The notes beneath the pieces are model-generated. The model had not been told where the DNA came from, ran no database searches, and worked only from the letters and a program-made list of their open reading frames with translations. DNA of 64,000 nt from assembly GCA_001972305.1 (NCBI GenBank), contig BDDD01000981.1, positions 5,356 through 69,355 on the forward strand. Reading direction: 5' to 3'. Made by a program: the position numbers and the translations under genes. Shown here in pieces: positions 54,562 to 64,000 of this stretch; the stretch's first letter is position 1, and each line of letters begins with the position of its first letter. This stretch comes from Cephalotus follicularis (Eukaryota > Streptophyta > Magnoliopsida > Oxalidales > Cephalotaceae).

Positions 54562-57110
54562 TGACATGAGGCAAATGACACCATTCCGATGCCCATACAT
54601 TTGACTTACACAAGCCCATTCCAAGGTGTGGTCATTGAGGGTTTTACTGTAAGACTAGATCTTCTATATAAACGAAATTTTATGTGTTTATATATGGTAT
54701 TGTACAATATTTTATTGATGGATGGCATGGATTGTATATCATATATACTATTTTCCATTTCTATGTCTGTTTATGGGTAGTGGAGGTTCAGTAGAACCTG
54801 ATTGTAGCTTGTATGTTTTTCTCCTAAAGGGAGCCTAGTTCTATATATAGGCGGCTCAGCTCATTTCATTCTCATTCCATTCTAGAGAATGTGTAAGCTA
54901 GAGAGAGAAAGTAGGCAAAATCAAGTAAACAAGGTGTCTTTGAGATCGTGGCAGTGTATAAAACTTGATGGGAGAAGCAGAACGAAGATTTATACAACAT
55001 ATTCTCCATTCTCAGCCAAATTTGAGGTAGGATCTACGTATGCTTTGATTTTGTTATTGTGATGGATTTGAATGGATTTCATGGCTATGGATTGATGGAT
55101 ATATGGTAGATGGATGGATTTAGGGTGTGGGTATGGTTATTAACTGATTGAAATGGAGATTTGCGAGAAATTTGAGAGTTGGGACTCTTTACCCAATTTC
55201 TATTATCTCTCAATCTAAGGGTTATGGGAATGGATTTAAATGGTTTCAAAGTTGTTGTTGAGTTTTAATTGATGTTTGGAGCTTACAGCTTCCTATGAAT
55301 CGAATTTTAAATGGTTTAAATGGGTTTTTGATCAAGTTTTGCAACATTGACAGCAGCCTAGGGCGTCGATGTGTTCTTCGTACATGTTGACGTGTTCTTC
55401 AGTGCCTAAAGCATCAATGCTTTCGGTTAAGTGTCGAGGCCATATGTGCCTTTTGCGTTTGTGGGCCAATCAGGGCGACACGTTAACGCGATAAAGGAAA
55501 ATGGACATAAGCATTGATGTTTTCGCCTAAAGCATCAATGCCTTATGTGTTTCAAGCAGTAGACGCTGAGTGAATGCGTCGATCACTAAGGCACAATATC
55601 TTAACCGTGGACGCCCAGCGTAAAGTGTCGACTCTTAGACGTTGAGGGTCGATGCCTAACTTGAAGGCATTGATGCCTAAAGCCCCTGTTTTAGCCAAAC
55701 TATATTGGTTTCAATTGTTTTCCAATCCCAAATGGTTTTCTCCTCAAATGGATTCCGTAGGAAGCCTCCCTAAGGCCTTGTAGCCCATGAAAACCCTCTT
55801 TTAACACTTTTAATCTTCAAATCAACTTTCAAGCGATTCTTTAAAGAAAAGTTTCAACAAAAGAGTTGTATACAAATGGTTTTCAAGAATGGCTAGGATA
55901 GCTCAAGTGGGACATCTAGACGCGGATATCCCAGTTAGACTTCCTCTGCATTGTTTTACAAACTCCGATAGGGACCAAGAAAATGGTTATGGAAAATGGT
56001 CATGGAAATACGGTTATGAAAAATGGTTTTTGACGGATGGACCCTATGTGGTACTTTATGGTTAGGTTCATATCCTTTAAATGACAATATATTTATGGGC
56101 TACGGGTATGGTACGTCTATGATCGATGGATTGTTATGGTTGATACCTTATGGCATAACCCATTCATGATCTTCATTTCCATCATGAAGAATTATGGATG
56201 TAGGCCACATATTATATGGATATGGATTCCTCCATTTTTGGGTGACCTAAGAGCATCACCGCATTACGGAGTGACATGGCATGGATATGGTATGGATCAC
56301 ATAGATCTCTACTAAGGGCTGGGACCATTGAGGACTAACATTATGGTATGGGCTCGGACCATTGAGGACTAGGGCTATTGTATGGTTTATGTGGCCGGTG
56401 TTATCCTATGCTCCATACGGCTATGGCACAGAGAGTGTATAGACGATGAAGGTACTATCTCCGACTGCAGTGGCAGAGAGGTGCTTGACCCTATGAATTA
56501 ATTGTCCCTATGGATGGTTATGGATTGCTTTTATGGAGTGTCTGCGGGCCTATGGCCTTTGATTTCATTAGGAATAGCAAGTATACCACCGCTTAAGGAC
56601 GATTGGTACACTGACGCAGTCCACAATTGGCATTCAGGCATATAACATGTCATGAATACATATTTTGTTATATATGTTGGATGCATAACATGTAGTGTAG
56701 CCTACTCAGCCATGGGTTGCTAACCCATTCTCGTAATGGGTCAGGTTAAGGTTCAGGTACAACAGGTGCACCACAGTGAAGCAGCTCGAGACAGATCGAG
56801 CTTTCCAGACAGATCTTTGCCAGTGGCTTAGATTTTTTTATCTACCTTGTGTATAAGATTGGACGTACAAGAGACATTTGTATTTCAGCTTTTGACCTGC
56901 CGGCTTGTGGCAGCGCTTAAGATATGTATGTTGATGTTGTGGATATGGTTGGGCTTGTCTTTCAATATTGATGATTATCTTCCGCATGCATATGGTATTT
57001 AAAGTTTTAAATTGTAGCACATTTTTGAGTATGATATGTATGGATTGATTGAATGGATTGAATATCATAAGTCAGACTTTGGGGGCTTTCCCGTGGTTCG
57101 GGGCATGACA
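54562..57110 (+). repeat. 5' LTR of H
   Basis: The right end, GGGGCATGACA, is set by the PBS that follows. The left end (TGACATGAGGC at 54562) is inferred from the loss of similarity to LTR K and is uncertain. Bases 54840-54960 could include a transcription start (TATATATAG-like sequence followed by an A-rich stretch). It contains short repeats near 55980-56040 (AAAATGGTTATGG) and a duplicated GGACCATTGAGGACTA (about 56320 and 56357). Confidence 0.6.
55363..55676. repeat. Phased GTCGAC-type array (H LTR)
   Basis: Cores at 55365, 55386; 55413, 55433; 55513, 55534; 55607, 55627, 55648 and 55669. Steps in runs are 20-21 bp. Most cores are decayed (ATCAAT, ATTGAT, GTTGAC), as expected of an older LTR, but the spacing is kept. 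Confidence 0.75.
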
Positions 57111-57113
57111 GTT

Positions 57114-57126
57114 TGGTATCTGAGCC
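57114..57126 (+). other. Primer binding site of H
   Basis: TGGTATCTGAGCC resembles the initiator Met-tRNA site with one change, 3 bases from the LTR end. Confidence 0.8.
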
Positions 57127-57239
57127 ACGCTATGTTGGCTATGCCAGGATAGGATGCTTGCCTTATGAGTGATATGGACAAGATTGTTGTGATTGGAGTT
57201 GAGTGATATTGATAAGTTGTTGGCTGCTATATCTCTTTT

Positions 57240-58680
57240 GGAATTATGGTTATGAATTGGATGGCTGAGTTTTGTCTCTTATACGAGCTAGATATGGAAG
57301 ATCGAAGGAGGCAGCTGCAGGAAAAGCTAAGGCAGGGTCATCGACTAGACGTACCTGAGCCAGTAGAGATGTGGAAGAACAAGAGGAATAGAATATAGGC
57401 CAAGAAACAGATTTTGACGCTCCTGGCCAAAGGAAACCCAGAGGTTTTCTGAGAAAGATGTATAACATGATGAACGGGATGAATGGGTTTATGCAACCGC
57501 AAGCAGCTATAGTTGAGCGAACCCCAGCTGGAAAACCTATTAGGCGTGTTGCAGAGGCACCAGAGCAGAGGCCAGCCGTAAGGCCCGCCAGGCGTGCCAA
57601 AACAGCAAGGAGATCAATTGACCTATCTGTACCCTTTAGTCAGGTTTTTGAGGTTAAACCATCCAGCTTTCACAAGGGATGCTGATGCTGTTACTACTTA
57701 GAGATGGCTGGTGCAAATGGAGAAAATGTTCTGAGTCTTGAGATGTTCAGATTCTAAGAAAGTGGTATTCACCACTTATATGATACAGGGTGAGGCAGAA
57801 CATTGGTGGAACATGGTTACTACCTCTTGGGAGGAAAATGGGACACCAAATTCATGGGACATGTTTAGAACAGAGTTCAATGAGCAATATTATCTTGAGG
57901 TTGAGGTTGATAAGAGGGAGGCTAAAATTCTTGCCTTAACCCAAGGTAATATGTCTGTAGCCTGGTACGAGGCCAAATTTGTTGAATTGTCAAGGATAGC
58001 TCCAAAGACAGAGGCTGGTACCGCTCATGCTGAGATCTTTTTTTGAGTTGGATAGCAGAGCCAGAGATATTGAGATGGTAGTAGAGGAGTTGCATAAGTT
58101 ACGGATTCAGGCGGATCGCAGCAGACCTGCTTCTTTAGGATGGCAGTCAGGGAGTAGTTTTGGGAGCAGTAATAAATCCCAGAGATCAGGGAATAGCAGT
58201 CCAGGTCAGGGTGGCTCACCTCAGAGCATCGACAGTCTGCCTGGTTTTTCTGGCACGAAAGGGTAGTCCAGAGGGTCACAGTAGAGGGGTAGAGGACATG
58301 GATCCCAGCAGAAGGAGCTGATGAGGACATCTTCTTAGGAAATTCGTTCTAGACTTTCCAATGGTGGTCCCTAGACTTCTTTTGAGCTGTGCGTGCATTG
58401 TGGACGCACGAACCACACATCGGATGATTGTTAGTGGAGAGCCGGTAAATGCATGGTATGTGCAGCTTCTAATCGCATAGCTAAGGAGTGCCCTCATGAT
58501 AGATATTGATTACGGAGTCAGCCAGGGCAGAGTTTAGGTCGATTTAAAGGAGGTTCTTAGCAGAACTAGAGTATTAGTTTTTGGAGGGGGGCAGTGTTCT
58601 AGACAGCAGTATCAGGGTCGTCCTAGCACTAGTTCACCTTCTTTGGCAGGGAGAGATATCTCGGCAAGCAGCGTATGGAA
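57240..58680 (+). pseudogene. gag: Gag of H
   Basis: Strongly decayed. Readable parts are MIQGEAEHWWNMVTTSWEEN, SWDMFRTEFNEQYYLEVEVD and REAKILALTQGNMSVAWYEA (57738-58046), a Ser/Gln-rich linker (58027-58266) and the knuckles CVHCGRTNHTSDDC and CMVCAASNRIAKEC (58387-58490), the second lacking its His. Frames change repeatedly. It is a chromovirus-type capsid pseudogene, distinct from the family of elements 1, 2, C and F. Confidence 0.85.
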
Positions 58681-58746
58681 TCGACGCCTACCGTACAGGG
58701 TAGGGTATATGGTATGGATTAGAGTGCTGTAGGAGAATCTACATTA

Positions 58747-59031
58747 GTGATTAGATGTACTATTATTATCTCTCAGCATATGGCACAGACTCTTATAGAT
58801 CCGAGCTCATCCCATTCATACATTGCATCACATTTTATAGAGATTGCCAGCCGTGTTTTGCTAGCAGATCTTATAGTGTTGCCGACTGGTGAGCTGGATG
58901 TGATTCTTGGGATGGATTGGTTAGCTACACATTATGCCCATGTGGATTATAACGGGAAGGTCGTGACCTTCAGTATGCCTGGACAGTCTCAGTTCCAGTT
59001 TGTTGTGACTTTAGAGCACCAACCGGTTTAG
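58747..59031 (+). pseudogene. pol: Protease of H
   Basis: MAQTLIDPSSSHSYIASHFI aligns with the retropepsin site. DPSSSHS replaces D-S/P-GATHS, so the Gly needed next to the catalytic Asp is lost. A segment is missing before ADLIVLPTGELDVILGMDWL. Confidence 0.88.
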
Positions 59032-59983
59032 ATGATATCAACTCTTCATGCTGACAGGCTTATGAGACAGGGTTGCAGTGGTTTCTTGGCACATGTGACG
59101 GATAGCAGGAAATGGGTACCAAGGTTGGAGGATGTTTCAGTTGTTGTTGAATATCCGGATGTGTTCCCGGATGAGTTGACATCATTACCATCAGAGAGGG
59201 ATACGGAGTTTGTGGTTGATTTGCTTCCAAGGGCGACACCGATACCGAGAGCTCCATATCGTATGGCCCCTCATGAGTTGCAAGAGTTGAAAGTTCAGTC
59301 CCAGGAGTTGCCCGATAGAGGTTTTATCGGGCCGAGTGTTTCCCCCTAGGGAGCACCTATCTTGTTTATTAAGAAGAAGGATGGATCCTTCTGGATGTGT
59401 ATAGATTATCGACACCTCAAAAGAGTTACAATTAAGAAATAGTACCCGTTGTCGCATATTGATGAGTTGTTTGATCAGTTGAAAGGTGCTTCAATGTCCT
59501 CTAAATTGAATTTGAGATCAGGATATCATCAACTCTGGGTTAGAGCTGAAGACATTCCAAAGGCAGATTTTAGGTCAAGATATGGGCACTATGAGTTCAT
59601 GGTGATGCTGTTTGGGGTGCCAATGCCCTATCGCATTAATGAGTTTGATGAACACGGTGTTCAAGCCGTACCTCGACCAATTTATTGTGGTCTTCATTGA
59701 TGATATCTTGGTATATTCCAAGAGTATGGAGTATGATGGGGAACATTTATGCTTGGCATTGCAGAATCTAAGAGATCATCGGTTATCGGAGGTGGCTTTT
59801 CTGAGTCATTTCATTTCCAGTGATGGATTGTCAGTGGATCCCACAAAGATAGAAGCAATTAAGGACTGGGAACGACCAACAAATGTGTCTGAGATCCGTA
59901 GTTTCTTTGGCTTAGCGGGTTATTGCCACCATTTTGTTGAAGGATTCTCATGGATTGCTACACCATTGACCAAATTGACATAG
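59032..59983 (+). pseudogene. pol: Reverse transcriptase of H
   Basis: [40 protein letters not shown], a stop after [45 protein letters not shown], a frameshift near 59640, then the active-site block [20 protein letters not shown] and FISSDGLSVDPTKIEAIKDW. A short segment before AFLSHF is lost. It is inactive. Confidence 0.92.
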
Positions 59984-60440
59984 AACAAGACATCGTTTGT
60001 TTGGGATGATAGCTGTGGGCAGAGCTTTCAGGAGTTAAAGCAACGCTTGATTTCAGCGCCGATCTTGGCCTTGCAAGAAGGTAATGAAGGTTTCATGGTA
60101 TACAGTGATGCGTCAGGGAATGGTTTGGGTTGTGTTTGGATGCATAATTGGAAGGTATTTGCTTATGCCTCAAGGAAGTTGAAGCCTCATGAGGAGAGTT
60201 ATCCCAGTCATGATCTGGAGCTAGCAGCGATAATCTTTGCGCTACGCAAGTGGAGACATTATTTGTGTAGCAAAAAGTTTGATGTTTTCACATATCACAA
60301 GAGCTTGAAACATCTTTTCCCTCAGAAAGATTTTAATATAAGGCAAATAAGGTGGATGGAGCTACTCAATGATTATAATTTGCGAGATACAGTACCAACC
60401 ATGCAAGGCTAATGTGGTGGCAGATGCTCTGAGTGGCCGA
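59984..60440 (+). pseudogene. pol: RNase H of H
   Basis: [60 protein letters not shown] and [20 protein letters not shown] are in frame. A frameshift near 60385 leads to [20 protein letters not shown]. In [10 protein letters not shown] the usual Asp (TDHKSL) is Tyr, a catalytic loss. Confidence 0.9.
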
Positions 60441-61155
60441 TTAGCTTGCTTGACGGTTTCCGAGATTCAAGCACGGACATGGTTGATGGACCGGATCATA
60501 GAGGGTCAAGGGATGGATGGAGGCTTGCTTAAGGCTGCATTCGATGGTCAAGGTGGATTGAAGCCCGAATTCTTAGTTCATGGTGATGGCTTGATCAGAT
60601 TCCAGGGTAGAGTTTGTGTTCCTGACAGTAAGGAACTAAGGGATGAGTTATTGTCTAAGGTTCATCGCTCCAGTTTCTCTATACACCCGGGGAGTACCAA
60701 ATTGTACTGAGACCTGAAGCTTATCTATTGGTGGAATAATATGAAGAGGGATATAGCTGCGTATGTTGCTTCCTGCTTGGTATGTCAGCAAGTCAAGGCG
60801 AAACATCAGAGGCCAACTGCATTGCTACAGTCGTTGTCATTGGCACAATGGAAATCGGAGCATATCATGATGGATTTTGTATCGAGGTTGCCACGGACGA
60901 GAGCTAACTATGATGTCATATGGGTTATTGTTGATCGCTTCACCTAATCTGCACATTTTCTAGCAATCAAGATGACTTATTCTCAGTAACGGTTAGCATC
61001 TCCATATGTTGGGGAGATTATGAAACTCCATGGAGTACCAGTCAGCGTTGTTTCTTGGCAGAGACCCGCGGTTTACCTCGCAGTTTTGGAGGAAATTGTA
61101 CACAGCTCTTGGTACTCACCTGAGTTTTAGTACAGCTTTCCACCCCCAGACAGAT
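60441..61155 (+). pseudogene. pol: Integrase of H, cut by I
   Basis: The HHCC domain appears as KVHRSSFSIHPGSTKLY, a stop, then YVASCLVCQQVKAKHQRPTA. The core has EHIMMDFVSRLPRTRANYDV, a stop, and LHGVPV, then a frame change. A piece from about 61060 reads [20 protein letters not shown] followed by TAFHPQTD, where LTR I begins. The Glu-containing part and the 3' LTR of H lie beyond I, outside the window. Confidence 0.9.
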
Positions 61156-64000
61156 TGTAACAGCCCCCGAATGGATGGAGTCGTTACGGTTCCTAATCCG
61201 AGACTAAACATAATCTATCATATAACATGGCTCCATTTTATTTCTTTTTATCAGTTTATTAACTTAGCATATATTCCTGTTTAACTATAAATCAAGGTTC
61301 GCCTTTATCCTTACTATCAAATTATTAACTCATCTTTAATTCAAGTTGCGTGATGGTCAATATATATATATAATCTAATAATGGTCTAGCATCTTTAATC
61401 AAAATCTAAAAACATGGTCTAGAACTTTATTCATAATATGAAAACTTAAACATAACCCAAACTTAAACATAATCCAAAGTCATAAACTAAAAGACATAAT
61501 ATTGTTCAAATAGGGGTTCTAACATGACCATAAAATAACTAAGCATAAACGATTCCATCTCCTAGGTGGTCCTTATCATAGGTGACATCTCTCTCATCAC
61601 ACATTGCCTGGATGCTGTCCCAGAATACCTGCCGCATGGAAACAAAAACGCGGCTGAGCAAACCTCAGTACGGATATAGAATCATAAAACATAAAACGAT
61701 AATTTAAAAGATAGAAAATACCTGAAATTTCAAATATCATATACCTTATACATGAAATAATTTAATATCATTTTCAAAAGCGAAAGTAAGTAATCATACA
61801 ATCAATTCAAAATGAATATCTAATTTTCAAAGCGTTATTCAATTTCAAAACATAAGCCAAGTTCAAAACAGTATCCAAATCAAACGTTCGAATTACTTTA
61901 ACGTCAGCCAATTAAAGTTTTTAAAATAAAAACCTATCCGATTCAAAAATCTCATCATAGAGATCCAAACATATCACAGAGACTTATCCGATTCCGATAT
62001 CTCATTCCAGAGATCCAAAGCGCATACACATATACGAAGTTACAAGGGGTTTGCAAGGCCCACATGCCAAACGGAAAGACGTGTACGTCACTACACAATC
62101 AATCCCCAAAATCCGAATCCTTAACATAACAAAAACTAGAGTATACCCATACGCCTCTATCACAAAATCGGATCCATAAATCCACCTCATAGGATTTATT
62201 CAAAACATAGAGAGACTCCGTAGTCAAATCACACCGCTACGGAAGTGTCATGTCCCCGTGCCAGGCCTACGACATGCCTATGGTACCTCCATAGGTAGGA
62301 AATATCTCTGTGTATATCCTTTTTTTTAAAAACATTGCTATATTTCTAAAAACAATTGAAAAACGTAAACACATTTTTCTAAACATTTTCTAGACATAGC
62401 AAAATCATTACATAGCATCAACTCATTTATTTTTTCACTATAAAGAGATTATCGTATCATATTTCTTAACATATCATAGCATAAGAATAAAGTCAAGAAC
62501 ATTAACTTTGCAAAATGTCAACTGACTTTTATTTTAAAAATCGTATCGAAGCATAAAACATAGCCAAGTTCATAAAAATAAAACTGAATTTATTTCTTTA
62601 ACAAACCAGTAGGAGGGTATCAAAGAAACGAAGATCCGTACTTTAATCATAAAAAGTGAAACGGGACAGTTTCAATAAAATCAGATAACCAAAGAACGAT
62701 AGAATCCGTACATTTTCACAAAAACATATAACCGATTTATTTTAATAAAACCAAAGGAATAAGCCAAGAACGAAGAATCCGTACATTTTCACAAAAAGTA
62801 AAACGGGACAGTTTCAATAAAATCAGACAGCCAAAGAACAGAAAATCCGTACGTTTTCATAAAGTAAAACTATATTTTTATTTACTACAGTAAAACCAAT
62901 AGGAGGGTATCAAGGAACGAAAAATCCGTACCTTAAGCGATCACAACAAAGTTTAGACGAATTGATCAACAATTTTAAAAGTTCCTCGAAGCACAAAAAT
63001 CTAAAAGATGCAATATCATTCATATAAAGATTCAAAATCACTTCCGAACATCAAACAATAATTTAATAGTGTTTAAAACAGACTACAAATCATTAGACGA
63101 TCAAACATATTAAAAAACTTAAAATCAGAAAATTCACTGGACAAAACCAGTCGGCTGTATCAAGATCCAGTCGACTACTCAAAGGTGGCAGTCGACTGTG
63201 TGGCATAGGCAGCCGACTACTCAAACTGAGTATGAATCCAGTCGACTGTGACAGGGGGTCCAGTCGACTGTTTCAAGAGGCAGTCGACTACTCAATGGCT
63301 AACAGTCGACTGTTTAAATGGACAGTCGACTATTCTGCTCGACAGAACAGTACACACAGCAGTTTTAATTCCAATTTTTCTGTTAAAACCGTTTTACTAC
63401 ACTACCAGATGATTTTAAACACTTATATAGGTCTTATGTGACTTAACCGTGGCATTTAAACACCCAGAATCAAAAAGTTCATGCAATGGGTGATCTTTCT
63501 TTAAAGAGGAGCAATATTCTAACTCATAGCATGCATAACTATTAATCAATTTCTGTCATATACCAATTTCTAGTTTCAAAATTTGTTTATAACCATTACT
63601 AGACACTTCAAGGCTTGCTAAGAATCTTAGAAACATTAACCAAACATACATGGCAAGAATCAAAACTAAAACTTACTAGCAACCGCATGAAATAGAATTG
63701 GATAACAATAAAACCAAAACTAAATGCTAACCATAATAACAGAAGAACAAACCTGATTCAGAGAAGCAAAGAAGACAAAAACAGGCTCTAATCCTTGCAA
63801 ATTCGGCTACCAAGACAGAGATAAACAATGGAGGCACAACAATGGACATATAACATACATATACAATATGACAAAGGCAATTTAGGTCATGGTAATGCAG
63901 AAAATGAATCCAAATCTGATATAATGTGGAAATAGGGCATAATTTCGGGATTAAGGGTGATAAAGAAGGAAGAAAATCTGTTTTTTGGGAAGGAAGAAGG
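61156..64000 (-). repeat. LTR I (gypsy-type), right end outside the window
   Basis: It starts TGTAACAGCCCCC in H's integrase; preceding bases CAGAT (61151-61155) are the expected target duplication. From about 62450 it is similar to LTR E from 9453, with the same order: an ATAGCATAAGAATAAAGTCA block, then a CAGTCGACTG array. The orientation (minus) is inferred from LTR E. No coding region is seen in these 2.8 kb. The end is not visible, so solo LTR or full element is undecided. Confidence 0.7.
63148..63350. repeat. Phased CAGTCGACTG array (LTR I)
   Basis: Units start at 63148, 63168, 63189, 63210, then 63239, 63261, 63281, 63303 and 63323, with a decayed one near 63344. All steps are 20-22 bp except one of 29. 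Several units are the perfect palindrome. Confidence 0.9.

Noticed and set aside
1-64000. tRNA or rRNA genes
   Set aside because: The only tRNA-related sequences are short primer binding sites of 12-13 bases; no cloverleaf or rRNA block was seen.

Overview
The window is plant nuclear DNA made almost entirely of LTR retrotransposons inserted into one another. I found no host protein-coding gene, tRNA, rRNA or CRISPR array. The element types (Ty3/gypsy chromoviruses with 2.3-3.0 kb LTRs, SIRE-like Ty1/copia, a second Ty1/copia family, initiator-Met-tRNA primer sites) point to gene-poor heterochromatin of a large flowering-plant genome. The species cannot be named from this sequence.

Nesting on the left and centre, outermost first. 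Copia2 (minus strand) is seen at 29873-30944 and from 47934 rightward. Copia1 (plus, to 29872) sits inside copia2. Inside copia1 are two insertions: LTR E (minus, ending at 11303) in its 5' end, and solo LTR D (13263-15338 plus 24848-25493) in its pol. E carries element 2 (minus, gag-only, 5325-9452), which carries element 1 (minus, gag-only, from before base 1 to 5324). D carries element C (minus, 15339-24842), a Tekay/Del-like gypsy element with gag, PR, RT, RH, IN and a chromodomain-like tail. Copia2's gag is also split by element F (plus, gag-only, 30945-47928, 5-bp target duplication CTCCC). F's own 5' LTR is split by the SIRE-like copia element G (plus, 32106-41611).

On the right, 48310-50950 is copia2 leader/LTR-like sequence and 50951-52765 is unassigned. 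Then come K (52766-54560, a fragment related to D), H (54562-61155, a decayed plus-strand gypsy element) and I (61156 to the window end, a minus-strand LTR related to E, inserted in H's integrase).

Almost every coding region is broken by stops or frameshifts. The exception is the gag of element 1, the innermost insertion on the left, which is open over 440 codons. Elements 1, 2 and F have LTRs, PBS, gag and PPT but no pol, so they would need enzymes from an autonomous relative such as C.

Two structures stand out. (1) At least eight LTRs of gypsy and copia type carry arrays of a short palindrome with a GTCGAC core (CAGTCGACTG or GCGTCGACGC types), repeated every 20-22 bp (two helical turns) with unrelated spacers. 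(2) The copia1 leader carries four stem-loops with nearly the same loop (TTTTGGCCCCCGTCAAG) but unrelated stems, two of them perfect over 8 and 11 bp, followed by a likely 102-nt intron just before gag.
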